Shown: piece by piece, positions 11,171 to 23,200 of the stretch | Position numbering within the stretch: the stretch's first letter is position 1 | Layout: each line of letters opens with the position of its first letter | From: Rhyzopertha dominica | Taxonomy: Eukaryota; Arthropoda; Insecta; Coleoptera; Bostrichidae | DNA length: 64,000 bases | Assembly (NCBI GenBank): GCA_025024175.1 | Contig: QCXZ01000053.1 | Location: 11,160,001-11,224,000 of the forward strand | Direction of reading: 5' to 3' | Program-made: the position numbers and the translations under genes | Notes under the pieces: generated by a model | Seen by the model: the letters and a program-made list of their open reading frames with translations, nothing else | What the model was told of the DNA's origin: nothing | Databases searched by the model: none

Positions 11171-12640
11171 ATCCTCAATGCTCACACCCACCCTAACCAA
11201 ACTACTTCATTATCAATGGAAGAATGTAGGCTATCCAACCCTTACAACCACGAGTCTGTGGACTTAAGGGTTGCAGAGAAAAGTGATCGTATACAGACAC
11301 ATAGAATAATACGGCTTCGCGTTTATTTATATAATAGATACAGATTAGCAACTTTAGTCATAATTTTTGCGAATACCTGTTCATTACTTGGCAATTAAAG
11401 AATGTTGNTTGCGACTAGTGTACGATAGGTATGTCTTTCACTCCCGGGTATACCTCCGGGCCAGCTGTCTACGCTAGATTGGTGTTTTGATTAGGTTGCT
11501 TTTGCGTGATGGCGTCAACGCTTCTTTAGGTGATTTCGTATGTGTTTATTTCATTAGCTCACTAGAGCTCTGGATGAGATGATGGTGCTGTACGGTATGC
11601 ATTAATTTACTCTATTGGAATTCTTTGCAGTTGTGCCGATTTTCAGTAGCTTCGCTTGTTTCAGTGTCTTCTCTGTTTCTGTATAATTCTGTCATGCTGC
11701 CGTAGTGGTTTGTTCATCAGTATCCTCTACTCTTTCAGTGCGTTCGTCCAGTTGGAATGCTGTTCCATCTGGACTATTTTCTGAAGAAAACTGATAAAAA
11801 AAATCTCTCCCAATATTGAACGTTCCAAACACATTTATTTTATTTGAAACTAAATTGCCTGATTTCTTTCTCTCAACTTCGGGGTGATAAAATAAGTAAT
11901 TTAAACGAAGTTTGTAGGTCCTTGTTGGCAATTTCTGCTCGATCGTGTGTTGATAATCGATTTATTCCAAAGTTGTAGTACGACAGACTTAATTAACACC
12001 CTCTATATCTTGCATTAAGTTTTACAACCACTAAATAGTCCGGAACCGAAAGCTGCTTCAATCATCTTTAATATTATCCTTGTAAATATCGTTGACATTT
12101 TATTTTCCTGGAAATTTATCAGCCGGAAGCCCTCTCTGCAGGCTCCATTTAGACTTAATTAAATATGCGGAGGAAACTGCTAGTGGGGGAGTGTATTGAG
12201 TTACTCGACATTTAATTACCCTGTTCTTAAAATACGGGGTCTGTTCGACAGCCAGGTCCACATTTAGAACACACAGAAGTAGTTTGTTTTACAAATTAAG
12301 GGAGTTTACGAACACACCACCAACAATGTCAGTTAAATGGACTACGTGATCGATTTTCTTTGGAACTATAAATATCCTTTTAGAAGCACATTATACATGA
12401 ACAAGGTATACAATTTGGAAACATGCTGATTATTTAAATTTGCTTTGTTTCGCTTGTTTTATCGGATAGCTGTGAATGTTTTCATATGTCTCTTGCGCAG
12501 TTTCTACTCATGATTTTCGCCACTTTGGGCAAAATTTTGTGCTCCTGCGTTTTTATTTTCCTTGAGGGACATTAAATGCTCGTTTGATATTTGAATATAT
12601 CGAAATATAATTGCAGTTTATGTATTAATGATTATAATGT
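11171..12640. other. Unassigned DNA, no gene recognised
   Basis: Short open frames (11216-11398, 11692-11931) carry no known motif. One N is present near 11407. There are no paired terminal repeats. If pyd starts upstream of this window, this would be intronic, but no upstream pyd exon was found. Confidence 0.35.
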
Positions 12641-12659
12641 TTGTTTTTATCTTTTGCAG

Positions 12660-12701
12660 GTAAGAACATCATACGTTTAAATGGCTATCTAGAGATAAGT
12701 G
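12660..12701 (+). promoter_or_regulatory. Candidate recursive-splice site or 42-nt microexon
   Basis: A pyrimidine-rich run ends in CTTTTGCAG and is directly followed by GTAAGAAC, a back-to-back acceptor and donor as in insect recursive splicing of long introns. A second strong donor, AGTG|GTAAGT, follows 42 bases later. The 42-base stretch is open in one frame (K-N-I-I-R-L-N-G-Y-L-E-I-S-G), so an in-frame microexon is equally possible. It lies on the same strand as the pyd exons about 39 kb downstream; any link to pyd is inference. Confidence 0.3.
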
Positions 12702-12765
12702 GTAAGTCGTATAATGATTTGTTGTTAGGTTTTAGACTGCCTTCGGTTCGTTTGTACCTAGATAT

Positions 12766-13215
12766 TGTTACGACGTACGGGTTTGAAAACTACGGATTTC
12801 TAACTTAACTCCTTTTATTTAAAACACTTGTACACAATACACGAAGTGTAAACACAGCTAGTTCAAAACACTACTATTTTAACGCTCTTAATTCACTAAA
12901 CTACTATGCAGCACACACAAGCACTAAAATACCACCTGCTTCACTAAGCCTTCCGCTCGCTTTATAACCGTTATTCGAATTCAGAACTGCCTACGCTCTC
13001 TCCGTCGGGCTATTTATACCCCCAACCAAAATTCTAGAAGCGACACCTTCCAGACGCTATCGAAACTTCTCCAAGATTCCATTGATAAAATTCTCTGAAG
13101 AGTATCGACATTCCCTGCCATCTGTCTGTCGCTAGGATCACTACTTGCAGTGTCCTACTACACCGCATGTACACGCCTGAAACTCCGGTCCACAGATGGC
13201 ACTGATTCATCAACA
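12766..13215 (-). mobile_element. Solo LTR of a retrotransposon
   Basis: Read on the minus strand, the 450-base unit starts TGTTGATGAATCAG and ends CGTCGTAACA, so it has TG...CA ends. The 4-base direct duplication ATAT flanks it (12762-12765 and 13216-13219). It contains GGGGTATAAATAGCCC, a core promoter, and further along TTTTAAATAAAAGGAG, a polyadenylation signal, in the right order for an LTR. No internal retroelement sequence adjoins it, so it is a recombinational solo LTR. The 4-base duplication suggests a Gypsy-type element. Confidence 0.85.
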
Positions 13216-13279
13216 ATATTAATACTAATTTATACACGTTATTTTTGCCGGATCATATTCTCACCACACGTAACATTTA

Positions 13280-14020
13280 ATTATATCTCTAATGAGGGAA
13301 GAGAAGAAAATGGGACTTACAATAAATACACAAAAAACTAAATATGTACATGAAAATAGGTAAAAAAGTTAATGGAGGCAGCGTAAAAATAGCAAACGGA
13401 AGTTTTGAGGTAGTGGAAGAATTTAAATATCTTGGAATGATAATCAGGAGTAATGGAGATAAACAACAAGAGATAGAACAAAGAATGCAGATGGCAAGTA
13501 TGTCATATAATATAGACAAAAAAGTAGTGAAAAATAAGCACATTTCAAGAAAAGTAAAACGTCGAATATATAAGATAGTAATAAGACCAATTATTATGAC
13601 ATGTGCTTCTGATACTATGACAATGATACAGAGGGACCAAAGGGCACTACAGATACAAGAAAGAATAGTTAGAGCGGTACTCGGACCAGTAAAAGTAAAT
13701 GAATTTGAATATAGAAGAAGAACTAATTTAGAAACACTGGAAGAACTTGAAGAAGAAGATATTGTCGAGATCACCAAAATGCAAAGGCTCCGCTGGTTGG
13801 GACACATATATAGAATGGAACCAGAAGCTGCAGTAAGAAGAAAACCGAATGGAATATGGAAGACAGACGGAGAGGGAGAGGAAGGCCCAGGGATTAACGG
13901 AGAGACGAAATAGAAAAGGATTTGAGAACAATGGCAGTGGTGAGGTGGAAACAGTTAGTGACGGATAGAGACAAGTGGAAAGAGATTGTTGTAAAAGTGA
14001 AAGAACATATGCGTGTGATA
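13280..14020 (+). pseudogene. C-terminal part of a second RTE-like LINE
   Basis: The main frame (13344-13913) has VEEFKYLGMIIRSNGD, RRIYKIVIRPIIM, LQIQERIVRAVLG and MQRLRWLGHIYRMEP, the standard region after the RT catalytic core of RTE-like LINEs. The preceding 13289-13340 stretch matches the KKMGLTINTQKTKY block in a shifted frame. The end (DEIEKDLRTMAVVRWKQL and so on to TGA near 14023) is shifted again. The RT catalytic core is absent. The solo LTR lies just upstream. This is a different subfamily from the copy at 3961. Confidence 0.85.
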
Positions 14021-14114
14021 TGAACAAAAAGTAAAAACTGGTCTGATGCGACCAAGGAAAAAAAGAAGATGTAGCGGCGAAGTTCCATCTGGGGCGTAGT
14101 GCCTTGTATGTAAT

Positions 14115-15329
14115 AATTGGGTATTTGCCGTGTATTTATATTTTATTAAATTGCATATTAATAGGCAGCATCTAATCCACAAAACGGCTGTGACAGCTTA
14201 TAAATTCGAAAAAATGGATCTTAAGGTGTATTTTTAATATTAAAAATGTGAATATTTAAAGGGACCGCCAAAACGCGAACATATTGGCCGTGACGTCAGG
14301 TGTCTTGTAAATGGCCGTTTGTTTACATCTAGAGTTAGCGCGTCACGCGTCAGCCTCAGCCCGTCAATGTATCAGTTTGTTGTTTGCGTTCATTTTGTGA
14401 CAAGCGAATTAAAATACGCCAAGAAAAAGTGAAATACTTATGAGTTATGACTTCTGAAGGCATGTTCATTGTTATGGAATTTGTGTACAGCGACGAGCGG
14501 TTCAACGCGGCGGACATGAGGAACGTAAAAGCAACAGCATAAGTGAACTTTTTATCAAATTAACGTAGCATTGATAATTTTATCACAGTGGGTTGTTAGA
14601 AACATACTATTTGTAAACATAAAAATTTAAGAATCAAAAATGTACCCTAAACTTGACATTTATTTTAGAGGTCAGAATAAGTATAAATTGCCACATATTT
14701 TCTGGGCTCTTGCGGCTCGTTTTCATATCCTCTTCAAGCTATAACAAAATGGAAACTGAATGATAAACACTTATAACCCCAAAAAGAATAATAAAACATA
14801 CAGTAAGAATTAAGATGATCTTCACAACAGAAAAACAAACTTTGCGAATTCGGCATATCACGTCTAGGAGCCTTAAACAACTTTTTCATACGTTGATAAT
14901 CTCGAGGAACGGTTACAAAAATTTTGTTAGCTGTACTGACTGAAGTACTTTTATAACCATGTACAAAACAACACTTGTTTTGTTTTCCATACATAATAGA
15001 TGCATGTAAATCTACATAAATCACTCTTTGGTGCGACCTCTTACACCGTCCTTTCAATAAACACCACACAAAAGCTTTTCCAATACAAGAACGATACTAA
15101 ACCATTAAACAGCACGCTCCTCGGTAATGTTTACACGACACTTGACGTCACGAGTTGAATAACCTTGGATAGAAGCGTTTTGGCGGTGACTCCTAAGATT
15201 CGAATTTGAGACCTGAAATTCTCTACCTACAAATATTTTTTTTTGTTTTCTTTAACATGACCTACGATATATATGCACTTCAAGATTCATTTTACGTAAA
15301 TTTCAAAAAAAAAGTGATAATACCTAATT
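14115..15329 (-). mobile_element. THAP-bearing TIR element, copy A
   Basis: Ends read AATTGGGTATTTGCC and, inverted, AATTAGGTATTATCAC. Subterminal blocks GGACCGCCAAAACGCG and GTTTTGGCGGTGACTCC also face each other. The copies at 44481 and 50031 are the same element in the opposite orientation. Compared with those, this copy lacks about 85 bases of the second coding exon. No clear target duplication was found. Confidence 0.8.
14725..15069 (-). pseudogene. THAP zinc-finger exon of a decayed transposase
   Basis: The frame includes NKCCFVHGYKSTSVS, NKIFVTVPRDYQRMKKLF, APRRDMPNSQSLF and FCCEDHL. The pattern, with Cys at the start, a basic and aromatic middle and a final C-x2-H, is that of the THAP (C2CH) DNA-binding domain, which in P-type transposases recognises the element ends. 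The expected second Cys is Tyr (FVHGY), so a zinc ligand is missing. A GT...AG-like intron follows the EDHLNSY codons and leads to LEEDMK, where the frame is cut by the deletion. No DDE or RNase-H part remains. Confidence 0.7.
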
Positions 15330-16984
15330 ACATCTCTTTTGATCAATTTTAAACAATTCTAGCTATAGCAGTATTTGATTTATTCTGTCTGAATGCTCTA
15401 AAATTTGTTCCTGTCTGCCTTATATACACACATTTACACTCGGAATGAGCTTAGTTACAAACTCCTGACTTTTTGACAAGTTCGATTATATCTTTTAGGT
15501 TAAAAACAATTTCTGATAATTTTTTCTGAGGTTTAGAAATAGGTAGTTTTGTTTTGATGATTTTATTGTTGAATTTATGCCGATTATCTGAAATACGATA
15601 GTGTAACAAACTTTTTTATCTAGACACTTAGTGGCTGAGTAGCCTTAGCTTCGAGCTACTGTTTTTTATCAATACGCTTTTGAATTCAATTTTTGGGAAA
15701 ATCATTAGTTAAAGCAATGTTGCTTATTTTTTGTAATTACATTGTTCTGTGATTTTGTGGAAAATCCAAATACTAAAATATTATTTATCATTTGTTAGAT
15801 AGTTCGGCATAAGTGTAGTTATTCATCTTAAGAAATGTATATAAATAAACGATTCTGTTGAGTATTTAGGTAAAAATAATCAATCAAACATAACAAAAGC
15901 TGTCTCTAGTAATAAACAAGCAGTACTTGATCGTTATAGATTTCATTAAAGTGATAAAATCATGTTGCATAACTAAAATATTTTTTCTGACTGAACTATG
16001 ATAATAGATATCAAAATTTCCTAACAAAAAATGTTTGGACTAAAATAAATTTCATTAGATCGCTCTTTCAAGCACCTGTGGTAGAACACTGTAGATGTAT
16101 TTCAGGGACACCCTGTATGCATAATTTTCTTGTTAAACTTTATTGAGGAATGCAATTTTACGAGATGCATATTTTGAACATTGCTTAAAATACATAAATA
16201 TCCGTTTTCACCCATCCGACTTGCCCAAAATCTACCTGAACACAGTGGACTGGCGGAACCCCATTTCGCAGAATTGTGACACAGCCATCCCAGCATGAGC
16301 TCAACAAAAGACGACCGGAAATGGGCAAAACGACCGAACGCACGTGTCATGCTAAAATGATGGTGACAATAATGACTGTTGACGTTAATAATAAATTTCG
16401 ATTTCTACATTATACATGTTGATGATCTAGCCCACGCCCTGGCGCGATGTCATCCGTGGGACGGCTTCTGATTGCACAAAAACACCTGTCGCAAACCAGA
16501 TTTCGTGTCACCTGTTGCTAGATGTTCATTTAGACGGGTTATTAGTACGAGAAGCAGACGATATAACATGCGAGCTTGGCAACGTGGAAAAAAATCAGTA
16601 TCTGTTACGCGCCATTAGCTTTTAAACGGCGATCTCATTTAGTTAATGGCATTTCCAGGGAGAATTTTTACAATTTCCAGCAAATGTTTTGCTGGTGATG
16701 GGCTACTAATGAGTTAGCAGCAGTCTTTGTAATTGGTAGCTGTCGTAATAATGGGAATATACTTCTAAACTTTTATTTCTTTAGATACTATTCAAGAACA
16801 AAACGTTTTTTTAGGAACAGCTAGATAAGCATTGAAATTCCATCAGTTCTTCACTAAATAAGTACCTACCTATATCTTATAATTACCCATACCTTAATCC
16901 TTTTTCGACAGTTTACACTATGTTCACACATTTTTATTAATATCGAGGCATTTTTTCTATTAATATATACTCTCCATTTTTATT
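15330..16984. other. Mostly unassigned DNA; small repeat end at 16105
   Basis: A GGGACACCCTGTATGCAT word at 16107 looks like the outer end of a CAGGGTGTCC-type element, followed by a GC-richer stretch to about 16360 with a minus-strand open frame (16102-16350) that I do not recognise. No opposite end was found. The rest is AT-rich without visible structure. Confidence 0.35.
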
Positions 16985-17535
16985 AGGGAGGGAATGAGGG
17001 AGGTGCGAACTTGCGCTAGAGTAAATCCAAGTATGACAAGCTGCAGAAACTGTCTTACAATGGAAAAATCGCCGTTTCTAGAAGTTATAGAACATTCTGA
17101 AATACTAATCGCATGGGGGAATGGAATATTTGACGTTTCGAAAATGTCATAGATATTCTAGAAGTTTTGGCAGTTTGCCGAAACCGTTTCGCGATGGGAA
17201 ACTCAGAAATGTTTAGAGAAGTCAGAGAACATTCAGGAAAATTTGACACTAGAAATCCCCCAAGTATGGCACATTGTCGAAACCGTTTAGCGGTAGGGAA
17301 CTCAATAATTGATGTTTCGATTAGGTCAGAGAAAATTTTAGAAAATTTGCCACAAAACTAGGGACACATTGTCGAAACTGTCTCCCGATGAAGAAATCCA
17401 GGTCATGTAACATTTTATAAAATTCATTGCAGTGGGGAAGTGGATTGTTTGACTTTTCGAGTATGTCATAAAATATTGTGGAAGAAAAGATAATATTTTC
17501 TCGGAAAGATCGCTGTTTCTTGAAAACACTGACAA
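16985..17535 (-). repeat. Degenerate tandem array of a ~110-bp unit, copy 2 (inverted)
   Basis: Reverse-oriented relative of 10470-11170. GGCACATTGTCGAAACCGTTT, GACGTTTCGAAAATGTCATA and GAACATTCAGGAAAATTTG words recur. The near end AGGTGCGAACTTGCGCTAG matches the far end of copy 1 inverted, so the two arrays are two insertions, or one split and inverted, of the same sequence family. Confidence 0.75.
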
Positions 17536-17577
17536 AAAATTATAAGTCTTACGTTTCGATTACACCTACAATCTTTG

Positions 17578-17925
17578 TCAAAGACGAAAAACCTCAAAAT
17601 TTGCCTGACACGTGTTCAAACACAATAAACCATAACGAAGCCAGATTTTAGGTTTCAGGTCCGATGACTCTAAAGCTATTTGTTCAAAAGCTTCCATGAA
17701 TATGTTTGCCACTGCGGGTGACAATGAGGAACCCATAGGTGTACCAGAAATTTGTTGGTAGAATTGGCCAAGAAACGTGAAATACGTAGAAGTAATACAC
17801 TTTTCGACCAAATCTGCGAATATATCGGGCTGATTGCCCCGGGATAATAATTGACGGATGATCGTCACGGATTCTGGAATTGGAACTTTAGTAAACAAGG
17901 ACGTGACATACCGAAACTGACCAGA
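17578..17925 (-). pseudogene. Penelope-like element RT fragment
   Basis: The frame reads TKVPIPESVTIIRQLLSRG, then FYQQISGTPMGSSLSPAVAN and IFMEAFEQIAL, the hallmark RT blocks of Penelope-like elements, ending at KPKIWLRYG where the catalytic YVDD should follow. The upstream GDILVSF block is present but out of frame (near 17910). The catalytic box is therefore lost and the copy is dead. Confidence 0.88.
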
Positions 17926-17974
17926 ATGTCCCCTGGGTCGATGGTGTCAGTTCTAGCCAAAAGTTCTTTTTTTC

Positions 17975-18290
17975 ACAACCCGTAAATTCCGAGAGGCCAT
18001 AGAAATTTCCAAATATCGAAATAATCTAAACCGCGAAGACGGTTTTCATCTCTCCACCATTTGGTGCCCAATCACTCGACGGCGCCAGGTACAACGATAT
18101 CTATTGGTTACATTCTCTTTCTTCCTTGGGATTTGGTTCAGTTCGCGTGTGTTTCTAGCTTCAGGTTTGCACCATATTCCATACACCTTATTCCTGTCCT
18201 GATGATGCGCTTACAAGTGCGGGCGAAACGTCGACCTCAGTCCGAAATCAGACGCGGTCTAACCCCAAAAGACTAAGATTTCAATTGTAT
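17975..18290 (+). pseudogene. Penelope-like element C-terminus and tail, opposite strand
   Basis: From 17981 the frame reads RKFREAIEISKYRNNLNRED then GFHLSTIWCPI, the end of the GIY-YIG part of Penelope proteins. It is followed by the typical tail word CTGATGATGCGC...GGGCGAAACGTCG near 18198. It is on the + strand, whereas the RT piece 50 bases away is on the minus strand. The two halves are head to head, an arrangement often seen for Penelope insertions. Confidence 0.85.
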
Positions 18291-18897
18291 TTACGTTTAT
18301 ATTTAATTAGTTCATTTTTTAAATTCCCATTTTTGTGGCTCCACCAATAAATTGAATTCCTCGAAGCAGTAAATCCCAATCTCTACTCGCAAGACAATAA
18401 CTGAACAAATATTTAACAAGATAATCAAGCAACGGAACGGCCTGTCTTCTGCCAGCCGACAGGCCAATAGAGGCAGTTCACTTTCCCATCGCAGTCGTTA
18501 TTTGTGCGCTTAATTGCACCATTTAAATCTCACAAGTGTCCGTTTCCCAAACCATCGCACCACATGCCATAATTATGGAGATCGGGTCCACGATTTGTTG
18601 GATTTTTTTGTCCCGCAAAGTGGAATACACTTAACTCATGTTCTATTCCTGCCCGGCACTTCCAGGTCCATCGTAGCTTTAAAATTAGACTAGCCACCGG
18701 CCTAGACGGGAGTATAGAGATGGGAGGGGAATTAAGCGTGAACCCACTTATAGGTTTGTTTTTATTAGGAAGGGCTTTCGTGCTTCTTAAATGTAGAGAA
18801 AAAAATGCTGGTAACTTTGTGTCTATTACTGGTGTTAGATTCTTTTGAAACTGGTCGTCAAAATTAACGCACCACTAAAAATTGACTACAATAATTT
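18291..18897. other. Unassigned DNA
   Basis: Somewhat GC-richer than its surroundings (18420-18720) but without a usable reading frame or repeat ends. Confidence 0.3.
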
Positions 18898-19733
18898 AAA
18901 AACCGCTGCAAATTGAATCATTACTTGCACATCCAATTTTCAAAATGACATTTACGTATTTATTTCTTATACTATACGATTAGTAATCAGGTTTTGAGCT
19001 TTTTTTCTAAGACTGTCCTCGTTATATTAGCAAGAATGTATACATTTTTAAAATCGTTTTTTCCAAATAACTCGAAAATCATTAACTTAACAAAAATTAC
19101 AAGAGTGCTTTCTGATCAGAAATTTGATTTTCTATATAATAACAAATTTAAAAAAAATCGTACGAGCAGGGTCCAAAATAGGTTTTTTGGAAATATTTCG
19201 AAAATGTCAAAATTTTGAATAAATTTTCTAAGACACTTTTTGCAATAAATTTTATTTCCTATCTGACGGCATTTTCATTTTTTGAATATATTAAATATAT
19301 TCGGAGATATTTAGGAAAAACCGTTTTTTTTTAAGTGACGCTTTCTAATATCTTCTAAACAGTTTGCTGCACCGAAAATTTATAAGAGCGAATTTTACTC
19401 GCAGTTATACTACTAATCACATACTAAAACGAAAAAAATATAAAAAAATAAAAATTTGCAAAAAGGGTAGTTACCCCCCAATTTTGTCCCCTTCCCGATA
19501 CCTTATTTACCCCACAAACAATAGGTCGCTTTGGGTATTTGAGATTTATACATTTGCCAAATTTCAAGTTCATATATTAAGTCTTTCGAAAGTTATCGTG
19601 TCCACAAACAAAACCACAGACACACAGACAATAATTTTTTTGCGTTTTCGACCATTTTAAAGCGAATGAGCAAATAAAAATTTTGAAAATTCTTTCGCGA
19701 TACAATATTTTCCATCCGTTGGATGTGGAAGTA
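18898..19733 (+). mobile_element. Miniature TIR element, family A, copy 2
   Basis: Inner boundaries are TACTTGCACATCCAA at 18922 and the inverse TTGGATGTGGAAGTA ending 19733. A further 24 bases (AAAACCGCTGCAAATTGAATC) are shared with copies 3 and 4 outside the left repeat, so that end extends to about 18898. The interior is non-coding and AT-rich. It holds the short CA-rich word AACCACAGACACACAGAC near 19611, where copy 3 carries a long CA microsatellite. Confidence 0.85.
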
Positions 19734-20074
19734 ATTATTACTGCTCATTTAACGTTTTTAAAGAAATCACAGACATTATATGTCTAAATTGGACTGCTTT
19801 GCTTTTGCTTAAAAATGAATTTCCCTTCTCTTTGTTTAAAAGAAGTTACTAGTTATACCCTGTTTGTGTGAAAAGATTTTAAAACGGTTCTTCTGAAATA
19901 TACCGATCGTATCAGACCGCGCAATCCGCTATTAAAATGTAATAAATTTCGGTAAAACAGTCATAAAATAAGGTTAATAAAAACTGCGAAAGAATACACC
20001 GATTAACTTTATAAAGAGAATCGAATTGCAACGCCTAAAAATAGAAGATTATTGAGATTTTTATTATGAATCCA
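19734..20074. other. AT-rich DNA, nothing recognised
   Basis: No coding or repeat structure seen. Confidence 0.3.
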
Positions 20075-20240
20075 GTGACGTACTTTGAATTTTTTTCGTG
20101 GTCACATTTTAGAGAGATTATACAAACTTGCATTTTTTAATGGAAACCGTGGTGGGTTTTGCTATGGTTGAAAAGAACTATTTTTCTGATTACGAAAATG
20201 TATACATTAATATATCTTTACTTACCTAAGTGAACCCTTT
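20075..20240 (+). mobile_element. Fragment of the palindromic element seen at 35683
   Basis: TACAAACTTGCATTTTTTAA, TGGAAACCGTGGTGGGTTTT and GCTATGGTTGAAAAGAACTA match the arm of the element at 35683-36826 (around 35970-36050). Only about 160 bases of one arm are present and no terminus was seen. Confidence 0.65.
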
Positions 20241-23200
20241 CATTTATTATTATGTGTTCCATAAATAAATTAGTTTCAGTGAAGATTACTATCTTTAGTG
20301 TGATATACAAAACCAAATCCATTCAGAACAACCGACATTTTGATAAATCAATTCGCATCGTGCATTTGCAATACTCACATCAAATCTCGCGACAATACTA
20401 ACCGAGACTAAAAACAAACAATAAATTCAACAATACGCTATTTTAAGTCCTTTGTTTCAAAGGGTCTTGATCTGTTTTCCATAGCCTGCTCAGTTTACAA
20501 TATTTAATTAAAGTAAAAAGATTTATAAATAATATATACTTAGTAAGATTTTTACCATTGAGTTGTTCATTTAATTCTTTCTCATATACCGTTGCCAGTG
20601 CTACCGGGTTCTGAAATAAAGTTTCTCAGTTCTTTTCATCAAGTGTTTAAGTGCAATAAACACGGGCTTTTCATGCGAGTAATATACATTGTTTTTTTCT
20701 ACGACCTCTTGTTAAATAATATAATTAGAAATAAAAAAATATAAGGATAAAGCTTGCATTCAAAAATTTCTCTTGTGATTAAGTATTTTTTATATTGTGC
20801 TTCTGACATGAAGTTGTGAATACCTTCTGGATTAATTTTTTCGTGCTCTTTTTTATTTGCCTCCGCGACATTTTGTGGTACGCATGTTCATAACTTTTTT
20901 TTTGATGTTGTAGAAAATTCTTCTTCCCTCACTTTTAAACACAATAATCGCTAAAATACAATTAAAATAATTTTTGTAAAGGAAATAAAGAAACAATTAC
21001 CCACAAGCTGCAAGCGAAGAAACGTAGATAACTAGCAATACTGACAATACTGTCAATTATTAAAAAAAATTAGCTAACTGAATTTCACACATATTTCTTT
21101 TTTTTCACACAGAAACGTAACGTTCATTCGAGGTTCGAGGTACGCATGAAAACACCAAGTTTTTATAACAACATTTTTGCTAAAAAAAACCTGCTTTTAT
21201 ACTTGCAAGCAACGATCTATGAGTCTCATTATACGAACAGCCGATTACCGCTTACAATGGTTTACAAATATTACCTGAAGCTGTCGTAAATAACAGACGG
21301 GCTCGGCACGTTCCACTGCTTTGCAGCGGAGTGGACCGTATCAAAAAATGGGCCTGTTACCCCCCTTTTTTATTGCAGAATATGAATCTACATGAAAAAA
21401 GATAGACCACTGTTTTGTTTATTTTTCGCAAAGCGCTTAGTTAATGCTTAAAAAAGGTTGTTTATATTTAAAGTTTGAATCTCTGACGTCAGCGTTCCCT
21501 GGCGCGCTTAGTGCCGTGTAACTGTGTGATGTTGCCACACCATTTTCTGATCCTGGCATTCCTGTCGGCCGAGATGAGGTTTCTGAAACCGAAGTCGCAG
21601 CAGCGTTGCCATTTTATTCTAAAATCGCAATCGTAATTATGAATTATAGAAACCTGCACGCGAATGGATGTGTAAAACGCGATTCGTTGTTAGTTTTTCC
21701 ACTGTAAATATTAAAACGTAAAATATATTTAATTAAAATTTTAACTTGCAGTGGATATATCGCAAACAGAATTCATTGTATAGCAGCCGAAGGATAAGTT
21801 CATATTTCAAGTGATATTAAAACTGGAACAACTATTTATTAAGTAGGTAAACTTGTTTAAACCTGAGTTACAGCATATATAGCTGCCATTAGATCATTTT
21901 ATTCAAGTCGCAACCTTTAAATAGCAAAATCGCCTAATTTGCGTAAAATCGAACGGTCTGGCTACACGAGTTTCCATTCATGGAATATTCGTCAATCATG
22001 TGTAAGTCAATTTTTGGTAAATTGTCCGAAGATCCCTTCACATAATCTTGAACGGTCTATGTTTGAACAACAACGTACCAAGTAAATAAAAACAAAACTT
22101 TAACGCGTCCTCCGTTCTCAAACCAAAACGTAAACAAAGGTACAAAGGCACAGAACCACAGAACATACGCGTGTTCAACAGCGACAAAGGTGTCAAGCAT
22201 GCAACAGGGCACGGCATCGGCGCAATAGCGGGAGTCCGTCTCCAGGAACGGTGACGTATCACGAAATATTTGAATTTGGCGGTAAACCTTTAAAGGTAAA
22301 AATAAGACACTAAAACATTACAAATATTTTTTCTACTGCCAGCTTCTAACTCCTAAACTAAATAGTATTCTATCCTAATTTAATGAGGGGAGGAAACAGA
22401 GTTTTTGATATGTAATTATTTTTTAAATAAGACACTAAATATTTCACCGTTGCGTCATCAGGCATTAGTTAATAAAGTTCACTGTAGAACAAATCTTGTA
22501 CTTCGCTGCTATCTAGCAAAGGTACACCTAACAATAATTTAAAGTAATTCCCAACTGCACTGTTTTTGTCTTTATAATGAGAGCTAAACTTAAAGATTAA
22601 ATTTTCCTAAACCAACTCTGTGCCAATCGAAATCTACAACCAAAAATCTTTGTATTGGTCCAAACATTGTTGCAACTAAGATGAATTGATCTTTCAAAAT
22701 CTACAAAAATTTCTTTAAGATCTAAAACTAAACCATAAAAAAGACACTTTTTTTACCATCTTAAACAAAGAACTATAAGTATCTGCTTTTTTTTTGTTTG
22801 GAAGTAGAGAAAATACTAAAGGTGCGTAGTATCTATTTTTATAACCATGAATGGTAAACATTCCAATTTCAATGCGCCAGCCCGTACTATCCTGTACGCC
22901 CTGTTTCTTCACAGGTTAAAATTTTCTTTTAATCAGGAGAGTCATAAACGTAGTTTCTTCCTGTATGTTTTTCTGGAAATAAGAAGAAATCGGAACTATT
23001 CTATTCCTACTATAAACGGTATTGAAAGCATATAAGCATACCAAATGCAATAATTTTTACTTATTCGGTCATACCTACATATATGCTTACATTTAGCCAC
23101 TTATCAAGAGGCGTTTGTGACAAATACATTTCGTATGACAACTGGCCAAACAGATTATTGCTGATTTTAAACCGTGGGGCAGTTGAGTACCTCCGAATGA

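Noticed and set aside
11216..11931. Open frames 11216-11398 (+) and 11692-11931 (-) as small host genes
   Set aside because: No motif, no promoter or splice context, and length within chance expectation.
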